Part shown: piece after piece, positions 8,992 to 17,784 of the stretch
Position numbering within the stretch: the stretch's first letter is position 1
Layout of the letters: the number at the start of each line of letters is the position of its first letter
Assembly (NCBI GenBank): GCA_965230495.1
Contig: OZ246004.1
Location: 558,001 to 622,000, forward strand
Origin: JACJYM01 sp965230495
GTDB lineage: Bacteria > Bacteroidota > Bacteroidia > Chitinophagales > Saprospiraceae
Length of the DNA stretch: 64,000 nucleotides
Direction of reading: 5' to 3'
Translations under genes and position numbers: made by a program
The notes under the pieces: model-generated
Database searches by the model: none
What the model was told of the DNA's origin: nothing
What the model saw: the letters and a program-made list of their open reading frames with translations, nothing else

Positions 8992-9651
8992 TCAGAAATT
9001 ATCTGTATACAAGGTCCTTTTGTTTAGAAACTGCTGGAATTTATCAAGATAAAGCCCTACATGGTACCCATCCATTAATGCATGATGCACATATATAGAA
9101 ATAGGCATCCATAGTTTATCATCTCTCCAAAAGACTTTGCCAAAACTTATTTTAGGACAACTATCATTATTCTTATTGGAGTGAGCATGTGTTATGTTAG
9201 TAAATTTTATCCAAGGTAACGCTGAAAAGTGAATAGCATCAGGTCTTATAGCATTATCATCAAAACATAATCCTTCTAAGCATTGAACACGATCAATTTC
9301 TTTCTTTGCATCAGATACGAATGACTCAAATCTACTATCGAATGGCACGAAAGAGAAGGCAAAGCTTTCATCTTTTCTGAAAACTGTACTAGCGGCATGA
9401 ACAATATCATATATTCGAATTTGATCATCTACAATACGATATCTGAAATTTTCTATTTCCTGAGCTGCAGCTAACGATAGATATAGATACGAAATAAAAA
9501 AAGAAAGTTGTTGCTCCTGAGCAAAGTTGTAACACTGTGTAACCTCAATTTCGCTAGTGATACCAAAGAAAGGATAGTCTAGTTTTGAAAAGAATTCATA
9601 ATGTTCTTTTCTATTCCATAAATGTTTGTCCAAGATTTTGTAAGTAGACAT
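8992..9651 (-). CDS. Chloramphenicol acetyltransferase-like protein
   Basis: 219 residues, the normal length for the trimeric CAT family. The C-terminal HHALMDGYH (His189-His190 to Asp194-Gly195) is the catalytic HHxxxDG motif, and HFSALPWIKFTNITHA (141-156) is the family's substrate and acetyl-CoA contact segment. It transfers an acetyl group from acetyl-CoA. Bacteroidota genomes carry several chromosomal CAT-like proteins, so antibiotic resistance is possible but not shown. It lies 26 bases upstream of the amine oxidase on the same strand, possibly co-transcribed. Confidence 0.85.
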   Translation of the reverse strand: MSTYKILDKHLWNRKEHYEFFSKLDYPFFGITSEIEVTQCYNFAQEQQLSFFISYLYLSLAAAQEIENFRYRIVDDQIRIYDIVHAASTVFRKDESFAFSFVPFDSRFESFVSDAKKEIDRVQCLEGLCFDDNAIRPDAIHFSALPWIKFTNITHAHSNKNNDSCPKISFGKVFWRDDKLWMPISIYVHHALMDGYHVGLYLDKFQQFLNKRTLYTDNF

Positions 9652-9662
9652 GGATTAACTTA

Positions 9663-9938
9663 TTAAACAATATGTGGTAGTCCTTCTTCCTCAGAAAGCA
9701 ATTTGTGTAATCTCAATCTATGAATTTCGGATAAATGATTAAGTTGTTTTTCATAGCTCAACATAGTGTCATTATCCAAATATTTTTTTAAATCTTCAAT
9801 GTTATTTACTCTCATTCCATCTCTGAACTTAACGGTTAACTCTACAAGTCCATCAGATATTTGAAGGCTTATTTTTTCTCCCAATTGAAAGGCAGTGATT
9901 TTGTACTTAAGATGATTTATTTCACCTATTATTCTCAT
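9663..9938 (-). CDS. Conserved hypothetical small protein
   Basis: 91 residues, no signal or membrane segment. The N-terminal 60 residues are beta-like (MRIIGEINHLKYKITAFQLG, then LQISDGLVELTVKF), and the rest is helical with HLSEIHRLRLHKLLSEEEGL. It overlaps the upstream DUF2520 gene by 17 bases, so the two are likely translationally coupled. I do not recognise the family. Confidence 0.6.
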   Translation of the reverse strand: MRIIGEINHLKYKITAFQLGEKISLQISDGLVELTVKFRDGMRVNNIEDLKKYLDNDTMLSYEKQLNHLSEIHRLRLHKLLSEEEGLPHIV

Positions 9939-10698
9939 AGTAATTACTTATATTTTCAGATATATACCTGTAAATCTCCCTTAACTCTTCGTGTTCTTCA
10001 AGAATTTCTAAATGTTTTTTGATGGTATTGTTATCTTTTCTAACTGCTGGTCCTGTTTGGTTTTTTAGAGAATTATCGGAAAGAATGGCCTTTCTGATAG
10101 TTTCTTGAATAAGTGGATGTAGAATAGAGCTATCTATTTTCCGATCAGCAAGAAATTTTTGTGATTGACCGATAAGATAGTTGACAAAATTATTGACAAC
10201 CACAGCAACCGCATGTATTTTTGATTTATTAACCCCACTGAGGATTCTGATGTCATTACTTACTCTTTCACCAATTTCCGTTAGACATTTCAATATTGTT
10301 TGACTTTCAGCATTGATTACAATGGGAACATTTCGTAAATCGACAAACTGTTGTTTTTTAAATGTTTGCAAAGGATAAAAAAAACCACGATTTATATTGG
10401 CATCCGCAATCTCATCCCAATCAACAGCCCCGGAGGTATGAACAACAATTTGATGTTGGTTTTTTGTTCTTATTTTTTTACTAACTGTGTAGATTTTGTC
10501 ATCCGGAACTGCAATAATGAGAATATCACTGTCACATATAATACCGTCAGTATAATGAATTACAGGAACTCCAAAACGGCTAAATTGCTGCTTATCCCTA
10601 CTGCGACTAAAAACAGAAACAACTTTGTTGCCTGCATGATAAAAAGCTGGTAAAAGATGATATACTACATTACCAGTTCCGATAAAGCTTATTGTCAA
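9922..10698 (-). CDS. Rossmann-like / DUF2520 dehydrogenase-like protein
   Basis: 258 residues. The N-terminus MTISFIGTGNVVYHLLPAFY is an NADP-binding Rossmann loop (GxGxVx), followed by VVSVFSRSRDK. The second half (about 120-250) is the helical DUF2520 domain with SGVNKSKIHAVAVVVNNFVN, where family members place the substrate. The family resembles ketopantoate reductase and F420-dependent NADP oxidoreductases; the reaction is not established. It overlaps ccmF by 4 bases (start within its last codons), so it is probably in the cytochrome maturation operon. Confidence 0.85.
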   Translation of the reverse strand: MTISFIGTGNVVYHLLPAFYHAGNKVVSVFSRSRDKQQFSRFGVPVIHYTDGIICDSDILIIAVPDDKIYTVSKKIRTKNQHQIVVHTSGAVDWDEIADANINRGFFYPLQTFKKQQFVDLRNVPIVINAESQTILKCLTEIGERVSNDIRILSGVNKSKIHAVAVVVNNFVNYLIGQSQKFLADRKIDSSILHPLIQETIRKAILSDNSLKNQTGPAVRKDNNTIKKHLEILEEHEELREIYRYISENISNYYENNR

Positions 10699-13505
10699 GA
10701 CTTAAAGCTTTTGTAATACCATCCTATAAACAATCCTATCATCATCATTACACAACCTATCCATAACAGATTAATACCGGGAAATATCTGGGCTTTCAAA
10801 ATAATGTAATCGTTTCTGGGTACATTCTCAGCTACAGAGATTGAAGCCGATTGTATATTTCTTTCATCTAGGGCATATTGAAAACTAAATATCTCCTTTG
10901 CTGGATCTATTTCCGTAAATCGTAGATGGAGACCATTATCTACCCAATAGTCTTTAATATTCATCGGAGCACTATCTCTAATAAAAAATATAGGTTCCAA
11001 TATTTTTGATCCTTCAGAATTACTAACTTCTATTTTGGCGGCCACAGGTATATCACCATCTTCTTTTTTATAACTGTGACTATCCTGAAGATTATTCTCA
11101 AAACCCAATAGTCTAAATTTATAGCCTTGATCACTATATTCCTTTTGGGATTGAAGAGTAAACCCTTTGTACTCAAGTTTATCCTCTGAGGTTAGAACTC
11201 GATCGAATGTGCTTTCTGCTATATTGACCTTAATTCCTAAGTCATTAATATGTTCACTAAAAGTATATAGTAAACTGCCATCCAGAGCGATGGCTGGTCT
11301 TATATCATAAAGACTATCAATTCTGTTATTCCAGGCTTTTATGTTAAGACCAAACCCCATGTCATACTTATTCGGATCATATTCCGGATGGGTAGGGGAG
11401 AATTGATAACTGTCAACAATTAAAGAAACTCCTCCTTCGGTAACAATGGTGTCTCCAAGTAGGACCTGATGTGTTATATATTTAAGAGAATCTTCAATTT
11501 GCTTAGCAAGTGCAACGTCTTTTACTACTTCAGGATTTCCGGCGACACAAGTAAATATGTCCTTATGTAAATAATGTCTTGTGTCCGGATTATTTGCACC
11601 TATTTTTGTGAAGTCATTAGAATAAACGGAAGTAGGATAGGTAGTGAATTTTTCAACAACTTTGTTGTTTTCATCTATTCGAGCAAAATCAATACGATGT
11701 CTAATTTCTCTACCCACTAATGAATCAGACTTATAATTAACCCAATATCCATTTAAGAACATAGGTTTGTTGCGTATGAGTTGAACAAACTCCTTAACAT
11801 CTTCTTTGTTAAAAAGCCTTTTAAAGACAAATGGATTAGTGGATATATGCTCTGAATTTAATCCGCTCGTTAAAATACCTATTAGCATTAATCCAAAACC
11901 GAAATGTGAAATGGCGGATGCACTAGCTCGCAATTTTTTATTAGCTACAGACCATATATAATCTAAGCTAGATACTATACCCAACATTCCGACAAAAGAT
12001 AACAACATAAATGGCCAGGTCGGTAATTTTATCCACATACTCAATAATAGACTAAGCCCTACTGATAGGACAGACCATATGGCTAACCTTTTTAAGAGAT
12101 AGACTTTTCTATTTTTAAAAGAAGCTTCTTTATATCTTAAAAAGATTGTTAAGGAAGATAGAATTCCAACAAAAATAGCTATCCACAGTTGATATTTATT
12201 GTAATGAGCTTCAGGATCCTGGATAACATTGCCAACAAAGGCTGGATCAAAATAAGTCATGACAGCATTATAAACGGGTAACGAAGTCGCGACAATTATC
12301 AATACGGCGGAGAACAACAATACCAAAGCCCCTATAAACATCCAGAATTCTCTTGAACTCAAATCTTCTTCTTTTTTCGGTGCAGGAATAGACCTATAAC
12401 GATACAGAAAGGCACCGATACCAATTAGGAGAAAAGTAAGAATGAACAAGATTAATTGACCCTCAAGCCCCATTTTTGTAAAGGCATGAGCAGAGGTGTC
12501 TCCTAGAATTCCACTTCTTGTTAAATAGGTAGAATAAACTATTAAAAGAAAACTGATTAAGTAGAAAAAATACGTAATACGTATAGAAAACTTGGTTTTC
12601 TTAGCAATAAGGTTTGTGTGTATTCCTGCGATCATTATTAACCAAGGGACAAGTACTGCATTCTCTACAGGATCCCAAGCCCAGTATCCTCCAAATGAAA
12701 GAGCTTCGTAGGCCCATACTGCACCCATCAGGATACCAGATCCCAATATAGCACCACTAAAAAGAGCAGTATTAAGAGCAGGCCTTAACCATTTTTCATG
12801 ATTGCCACTCCATAATCCGGCCATTGCAAAACAGAAAGGTAGTAGGGTAGAGGCAAATCCAAGAAAGGTAATAGGAGGATGGATAACATTCCAATAATTC
12901 TGTAACAAGGGATTTAGTCCTTTACCGGTTATAAGCGATAGATAATCTGCATTGTTAAATAAAGGAGCGTCGAACGAATCTCTTAAAAGAATCATAGGGT
13001 TAGAACCTATCCTGTATGCCCAATCTCCAATTTCTATATGAACCCCTAATAGCATGGATGCCAGAAAAACTTGAGATAAGGCCATGAATGTCATAGTATA
13101 TCCTTCCCATTCTCTGAACTTATAAATAAGAATAAATCCTAAAACTACATGCCAGAACATCCATAACATAAAACTACCTTCCTGGCCTTCCCAAAACGCT
13201 GATAAGATATATCTCTTCGGTAAATCATCAGAAACATGATCAAAGACATAGGCATACTCGTACCTATGTGTAACCATGGCGTAGAAGATTAAAGATATAA
13301 TGGTTAATAAAGAAATAGAATGAACCCAGAAGCCATATCTACCTAGTTTGGCCCAGCTATCCCTTAAAGTTCCACTACTTTTCGATCTTACAGAAAAATA
13401 ATAACATAAACAGCTAAATAAGACCGATACAAAGCTCAATACGATTAAAAACTGTCCAATATTTCCTATCCATAGGGTTTCTCCTATGTAATTAATTTCC
13501 TTCAT
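10695..13505 (-). CDS. ccmF: Cytochrome c maturation protein CcmF
   Basis: 936 residues, a large polytopic inner-membrane protein of the heme-lyase family. The WWD heme-handling domain is visible as GGYWAWDPVENAVLVPWLI (about 273-291), preceded by HPPITFLGFASTLLPFCFAM. About 13-15 membrane segments lie in the first 560 residues; a long periplasmic region (about 570-900) precedes a final membrane segment. It ligates heme from CcmE onto CxxCH motifs of apocytochromes c. It is longer than proteobacterial CcmF (about 650), as in other Bacteroidota. It follows ccmE by 8 bases. Confidence 0.93.
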   Translation of the reverse strand: MKEINYIGETLWIGNIGQFLIVLSFVSVLFSCLCYYFSVRSKSSGTLRDSWAKLGRYGFWVHSISLLTIISLIFYAMVTHRYEYAYVFDHVSDDLPKRYILSAFWEGQEGSFMLWMFWHVVLGFILIYKFREWEGYTMTFMALSQVFLASMLLGVHIEIGDWAYRIGSNPMILLRDSFDAPLFNNADYLSLITGKGLNPLLQNYWNVIHPPITFLGFASTLLPFCFAMAGLWSGNHEKWLRPALNTALFSGAILGSGILMGAVWAYEALSFGGYWAWDPVENAVLVPWLIMIAGIHTNLIAKKTKFSIRITYFFYLISFLLIVYSTYLTRSGILGDTSAHAFTKMGLEGQLILFILTFLLIGIGAFLYRYRSIPAPKKEEDLSSREFWMFIGALVLLFSAVLIIVATSLPVYNAVMTYFDPAFVGNVIQDPEAHYNKYQLWIAIFVGILSSLTIFLRYKEASFKNRKVYLLKRLAIWSVLSVGLSLLLSMWIKLPTWPFMLLSFVGMLGIVSSLDYIWSVANKKLRASASAISHFGFGLMLIGILTSGLNSEHISTNPFVFKRLFNKEDVKEFVQLIRNKPMFLNGYWVNYKSDSLVGREIRHRIDFARIDENNKVVEKFTTYPTSVYSNDFTKIGANNPDTRHYLHKDIFTCVAGNPEVVKDVALAKQIEDSLKYITHQVLLGDTIVTEGGVSLIVDSYQFSPTHPEYDPNKYDMGFGLNIKAWNNRIDSLYDIRPAIALDGSLLYTFSEHINDLGIKVNIAESTFDRVLTSEDKLEYKGFTLQSQKEYSDQGYKFRLLGFENNLQDSHSYKKEDGDIPVAAKIEVSNSEGSKILEPIFFIRDSAPMNIKDYWVDNGLHLRFTEIDPAKEIFSFQYALDERNIQSASISVAENVPRNDYIILKAQIFPGINLLWIGCVMMMIGLFIGWYYKSFKS

Positions 13506-13513
13506 GCAGTGGT

Positions 13514-13903
13514 TTAAATGGCTTTGGTTTTAATCTCTTCATCTTTATACTTAGATGGGCACTTGGTTAGAATTTCAGTAGCATAGAAGACACCGTCCTT
13601 CATTTTACCATCTACTACCACTTTTTCTGCTCTTTCAAAGTCTTGAGGCTTAGGTTTATTCAATATTACCTTATTTGTATCTCCATTGGCATCTACCAGA
13701 TAAAATGTTGTCTCATCAAAACTTTTCTCCCCATCATAAATAATGGGCTTATCATTGGCTAGTTCTCCAGATATTTTCACAATACTTTCTGTATTGTAGG
13801 CATCCTTGAAAGTAGCATACTTGCTAGTTTTCATTGATTCATTTACCAAAATAACTATAGCGGCTACAATCATTATGAGAGCTATGATTTTTGTTTTTTG
13901 CAT
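13514..13903 (-). CDS. ccmE: Cytochrome c maturation heme chaperone CcmE, CxxxY type
   Basis: 129 residues: one N-terminal membrane anchor (about 4-20) then an OB-fold heme chaperone domain (about 40-112). The heme-binding position, normally His in HxxxY, is Cys115 in EILTKCPSKY, giving C-P-S-K-Y (Cys115, Tyr119). This is the CxxxY variant described for some archaeal and Desulfovibrio CcmE proteins. It delivers heme to CcmF, the next gene. It lies just downstream of the processing protease ctpA. Confidence 0.92.
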   Translation of the reverse strand: MQKTKIIALIMIVAAIVILVNESMKTSKYATFKDAYNTESIVKISGELANDKPIIYDGEKSFDETTFYLVDANGDTNKVILNKPKPQDFERAEKVVVDGKMKDGVFYATEILTKCPSKYKDEEIKTKAI

Positions 13904-13915
13904 GATTAGATATTT

Positions 13916-15547
13916 CTAATTTAAAATGTCATTATATTTTACACTATCCGATAATATTTCGATAGCCTTAGCAACTTCTCTATCTTGGGCTAGAGTCTTT
14001 CGGATTTTTCCATTTGTAAAGTAGTAACGTGAAACTATCTCTTGTTCTATCTGATCTATAATTTCATTTCTATAAAGTAGGAAAAAATCCTTTTTCTTAG
14101 CTTCCGTAATTTTATTTATTAGATTTTCGTATTCGTTAGAAATCAATTCGTCAAGTCTCTCATCTTCAATGCTTTCTTTTAGCTTTTTAAGTTCCTTTTC
14201 AGATTTATATTCAAAATTAAAATCTTTGGATTTAACAAAGTCAACAAAGCCTTCATATTCTGTAAATTCAAAATCGTCGGGACTTACGATAGAGTCATGC
14301 TGGTTCGTAAACTTATTGACATAATAAAAGATCATATGATCTTCAATTAACGCATTAGTAAATGGAGAAAGTTTTACGGGATCCATTTTTATATCAGGAG
14401 TAACACCTCCACCATCTAACACCTCACGCCCATTTCTTGTCTTAAATTTTGTTCTTTTTTCATCAGGAATATCTACGGGCTTACCGTCATCATATTCTAC
14501 ACCTTGGATACATCGACCACTTGGTATATAGTATTTTGAGATGGTGAGCTTTAATCGGTTATTATATCCTATATCTTGAGTATTTTGTACCAATCCCTTG
14601 CCAAAAGATCTTTGTCCTATAATAACCCCTCTATCCAAATCTTGAACAACACCTGAAACAATTTCGGAAGCCGAAGCACTACTCTTATTTATTAATACAG
14701 CTAATGGAATATCTAAATCAGTAGGTACTGCTATGGTTTTATAAGCTTGATCATCTTCTCTTGTTTTAGCTCGAGTAGTGACAATTTCCTCTCCTTTGGC
14801 AACAAATATATTGCTAATTGCTATTGCCTCCCTGAGTAGGCCTCCACCGTTATTCCTGAGGTCTAATATCACTCCTTTCAAGCCATTGTTTTCTTTTTTT
14901 AATTCCTTTAGAGCACTTTTAATGTTTTTTGCCGCATTTTGAGTAAATTTAGAAAGATTTATATACCCAATATCATCTCTTACCACCCCATAATAAGGTA
15001 CGTTACTAACACTCCATTCTCCTCTCGTAATATCTAGATTTATGATTTGATTATCATCAGGTTTTTGGATAGATAAATTAAGTGCAGTTCCGGGTAAGCC
15101 TCGTATAATGGCTTCAATTTCTTCCTTGGTTTTTCCACTTGGATTTAAACCGTTTACCGAGATGATCTGATCACCGGGTTTAAGACCTGCTTCTAAAGCA
15201 GGACTGTTGTTGAATACTGACATTACGGTTGGAATACCATCTATAATTTCAAAATCAGCACCAATGCCTTCATATTTGACATCATCTAATATTCTATAAC
15301 TCGCTACTTGAGATTCGGATATGAAGTTAGTGTATGGATCTAAGGACTTAACCATTGCATCAAGTCCTGTTCTCATTAATGTGGCCGGATCAATTTCATC
15401 AACATAAACTTCGTTCAATGTTTTATAAGTGTTGACGAAAATTTCAATATTTTTTGCAATCTCAAACAACTTGTCATTTTCATTCAACCTTGAAAATGCA
15501 CTTGAAAAAAATAGAACAACAAAAAATAATAATATTTTAATTCTCAT
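13916..15547 (-). CDS. ctpA: S41 family C-terminal processing peptidase
   Basis: About 543 residues starting at the ATG of 15547 (an in-frame TTG lies just upstream, beside the promoter box). Signal-like N-terminus MRIKILLFFVVLFF to about 20; PDZ domain about 92-170 (YEGIGADF, AGLKPGDQIISVNG); peptidase core with LDLRNNGGGLL (229-239), catalytic Ser in SASASE (291-296) and Lys318 in GQRSFGKG. It cleaves C-terminal tails of envelope proteins. The C-terminal 130 residues are charged and helical. Upstream of ccmE in the same direction. Confidence 0.93.
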   Translation of the reverse strand: MRIKILLFFVVLFFSSAFSRLNENDKLFEIAKNIEIFVNTYKTLNEVYVDEIDPATLMRTGLDAMVKSLDPYTNFISESQVASYRILDDVKYEGIGADFEIIDGIPTVMSVFNNSPALEAGLKPGDQIISVNGLNPSGKTKEEIEAIIRGLPGTALNLSIQKPDDNQIINLDITRGEWSVSNVPYYGVVRDDIGYINLSKFTQNAAKNIKSALKELKKENNGLKGVILDLRNNGGGLLREAIAISNIFVAKGEEIVTTRAKTREDDQAYKTIAVPTDLDIPLAVLINKSSASASEIVSGVVQDLDRGVIIGQRSFGKGLVQNTQDIGYNNRLKLTISKYYIPSGRCIQGVEYDDGKPVDIPDEKRTKFKTRNGREVLDGGGVTPDIKMDPVKLSPFTNALIEDHMIFYYVNKFTNQHDSIVSPDDFEFTEYEGFVDFVKSKDFNFEYKSEKELKKLKESIEDERLDELISNEYENLINKITEAKKKDFFLLYRNEIIDQIEQEIVSRYYFTNGKIRKTLAQDREVAKAIEILSDSVKYNDILN

Positions 15548-15551
15548 CAAA

Positions 15552-15559
15552 CAAATATA
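15552..15559 (-). promoter_or_regulatory. -7 box TATATTTG for ctpA
   Basis: Minus-strand TATATTTG fits TAnnTTTG. Four bases (TTTG) then ATG (15547) follow, the same spacing as at 6192 and 62017, suggesting a leaderless message and deciding between TTG 15550 and ATG 15547 in favour of ATG. Confidence 0.5.
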
Positions 15560-15586
15560 TTGAATTAAACGATAATATGAGTGGTT

Positions 15587-16363
15587 CTAATATTCATTTA
15601 AAAAATGATTAACAATCTTCAATAGAGCCTCTGGTTGCTCCGCATGAACCCAGTGTCCAGCGTTCTCCACAGTAACCAAATCAGAGCTTTCAAATACTGA
15701 GGAAATTTTAACATAATCTTGATCACTTATGTATTCAGATTTATCGCCTCTTACAAATAAAGTATCAGTTTCTATTAATGTTTCAATATCCACTTCGGAA
15801 AGAATATTTTGATAATATTTTACAAGAAGCGGTAGATTCATTTTCCAGCGATACGACCCATCTTTATTTCTTGATAGATTTTTCATTAGAAAAAGAGAAA
15901 TGCCATCTGAAAAGCCATATTGATCAAGTAGACTTTTGACTTCACTTCTAGATCTTATTTCTTCTATAGGAACGGATTGCAATGCCTCTAATATCCTTTC
16001 ATGTCCTCCCTGATACCTCTTAATGCCAATGTCTACAACTACCAATTTGTCGATCATATCGGGATATTGATTTGCGAACTGAATTGCTGTTTTTCCACCC
16101 ATAGAATGACCAAGGAGATGGGCATTAAAGATGAAATTTTCTTGCATAAAAGCGTATAAGTCTTCAGCCAAAGTGGGATAGTCGAATGTGTCGGTATGAG
16201 GGCTCTTTCCATGGTCCCTCTGATCTAACAAAAAAACCATAAAACCTTCATTAGATAGTTTGTTGGCGAACGTTTTCCAGTTATCCAACATACCAAACAA
16301 TCCATGAAGAATAATAACAGGATGGCCTTCACCTACAACTTTATAATTTAAATCAGAAATCAT
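15587..16363 (-). CDS. Alpha/beta-fold hydrolase (YbfF-like esterase)
   Basis: 258 residues, full length for the family. The oxyanion strand VIILHGLFGMLDNWK is near 16-30, the nucleophile elbow GHSMGG has Ser87, an acidic residue follows in LVVVDIG and VRGDKSEY, and the catalytic His is in AGHWVHAEQP near 236-245. It hydrolyses an ester or thioester of unknown structure in the cytoplasm. No signal peptide. It overlaps the preceding 156-residue gene by 4 bases. Confidence 0.88.
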   Translation of the reverse strand: MISDLNYKVVGEGHPVIILHGLFGMLDNWKTFANKLSNEGFMVFLLDQRDHGKSPHTDTFDYPTLAEDLYAFMQENFIFNAHLLGHSMGGKTAIQFANQYPDMIDKLVVVDIGIKRYQGGHERILEALQSVPIEEIRSRSEVKSLLDQYGFSDGISLFLMKNLSRNKDGSYRWKMNLPLLVKYYQNILSEVDIETLIETDTLFVRGDKSEYISDQDYVKISSVFESSDLVTVENAGHWVHAEQPEALLKIVNHFLNEY

Positions 16364-16830
16364 ATGCTTTCTTTATTCGCTGCATATGCTAAACAAAGCT
16401 TATTGAATTGAGTTGAATCTACTTTTCGAAAACCTAATTTGTAATACAAATATTTTGTGGTCTTTCGTTCTTTTATATAAGGTTTTGTTTCCAGAATTAT
16501 TTCTCCGTAATGTTCTTCATCTAATACTTTAATCTTTGACATATCAGAATCGATTTTTAGTGACACCTGAACATAATCATTGGTCCTAAAATGGATACAG
16601 GTGACGTTTCTATTGCTTGTCTTTTTGTAATAAGCATAAGTGTCGAGATGGTCAACAAACAATTTAGAAAATGCAGAAATAATTTCATCAGTTCGCCCAA
16701 TGTCTGTTGATTTAATTTTTTTCCATAAATCAGCATCAATGCCTTCCGACGATAAATAAGCTTTGAACAGTTCAGAATTATATTCTAACTCAGTTAGATT
16801 AAGTGCATATCCAGGATCATTATTGCTCAT
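16360..16830 (-). CDS. Conserved hypothetical protein
   Basis: 156 residues, no signal peptide or membrane segment. Predicted as mixed alpha/beta with a beta-rich centre (NRNVTCIHFRTNDYVQVSLK) and a basic C-terminus containing TTKYLYYKLGFRKVD. I do not recognise a family. It overlaps the upstream TerB-like gene by 11 bases and the downstream esterase by 4, so the three are likely one transcript. Confidence 0.6.
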   Translation of the reverse strand: MSNNDPGYALNLTELEYNSELFKAYLSSEGIDADLWKKIKSTDIGRTDEIISAFSKLFVDHLDTYAYYKKTSNRNVTCIHFRTNDYVQVSLKIDSDMSKIKVLDEEHYGEIILETKPYIKERKTTKYLYYKLGFRKVDSTQFNKLCLAYAANKESI

Positions 16831-17305
16831 CTTCTTCCTCCTGGTACTCTATAGGAGTGATCATTGGTAGTCCAATAAGTTTTTCTTCTTCGGGACCTAT
16901 AGTGAAAAATCCCCAGAAACCACCACTGGCTTTAGCAACGTGTTTAGCAAAAGAAGTTAAACTTTTATACATCGAAGCACCTAATTTAGGGCTAAGTTTT
17001 GCCAAAATATCATTTAAGCCTTCTAATCTCTCAGCGATAATTCTATTCCTGTCACTAACATTATTAGGAAAAGCATCGACATACTCCTCTAACTTTGAAG
17101 AAAAATCTTTACCTACTTCTTGATAGAATCCGATAAGACTTTCGGACATTTTATAACTTCTTATTTCCGCTATTTTTTCAGCCCAGTTTAGTTCTTTTTT
17201 TTCGAATTTCCCATCCGCACCCGCTATTAAGACTGTAATGAGTGCGATGGATTCCCTTAATTTTTCAAATTCCTCTTGAGATATTGCTTTAAAATGTTCT
17301 GTCAT
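16820..17305 (-). CDS. TerB-like helical protein
   Basis: 161 residues, all-helical. An early segment ALITVLIAGADGKFEKKELNW (about 21-41) has the acidic A-x-ADG-x-x-x-x-E pattern of TerB/DjlA-type domains. The function of stand-alone TerB-like domains is not settled; links to tellurite resistance or membrane stress are by family only. First gene of a four-gene minus run with the esterase. Confidence 0.6.
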   Translation of the reverse strand: MTEHFKAISQEEFEKLRESIALITVLIAGADGKFEKKELNWAEKIAEIRSYKMSESLIGFYQEVGKDFSSKLEEYVDAFPNNVSDRNRIIAERLEGLNDILAKLSPKLGASMYKSLTSFAKHVAKASGGFWGFFTIGPEEEKLIGLPMITPIEYQEEEDEQ

Positions 17306-17330
17306 TTTGATTATGCTATTAATTGAGCGG

Positions 17331-17338
17331 CAAAATTA
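17331..17338 (-). promoter_or_regulatory. -7 box TAATTTTG upstream of TerB-like gene
   Basis: Minus-strand TAATTTTG matches TAnnTTTG, 26 bases before the ATG at 17305. No good -33 element at the standard spacing. Confidence 0.4.
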
Positions 17339-17424
17339 ACCAATAATTTGAGATGCGAATCCCTGCAAATAGAAAAAATATATCTTTACACTCCTTGATA
17401 GTTTTTTGTTACTAATTTGATGAA

Positions 17425-17784
17425 ATGATATTTACAGATATCTACTTTATAATCTTCGTTTTAACAGGTTTAAGTTATGTGGTCGCAAGTTGGCTTATGA
17501 TAAAATATCCTCCAAAAAAAGTTAATAACTTATATGGGTATAGAACTAGAAGGTCCAAAAAAAGTAAAGAGTCATGGGATTTTGCACAAAGCTATAGTTC
17601 AAAGTTGATGGGAAACATGGGGGCAGTTATTGGACTAATAGGTATTGTTTTGGGCTTTTTACGATTGCCGGTAAATGATACCTATATCTTGATTTCCGTT
17701 GGATTGATCATATCGTTATCAATTATTCCAATAATAAAGACCGAAGCAGCGTTGAAAAACAAATTTGGAACAGATAAAGAATGA
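17425..17784 (+). CDS. SdpI family membrane protein
   Basis: 119 residues with about three membrane segments. NNLYGYRTRRSKKSKESWDF (38-57) is the conserved loop of the SdpI family (G-Y-R-T-x3-S-x4-W). SdpI in Bacillus is an immunity protein against the toxin SdpC; most Bacteroidota members are uncharacterised. The stop overlaps the ATG of the next gene (ATGA), so it is translationally coupled to a TonB receptor. Confidence 0.85.
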   Translation: MIFTDIYFIIFVLTGLSYVVASWLMIKYPPKKVNNLYGYRTRRSKKSKESWDFAQSYSSKLMGNMGAVIGLIGIVLGFLRLPVNDTYILISVGLIISLSIIPIIKTEAALKNKFGTDKE

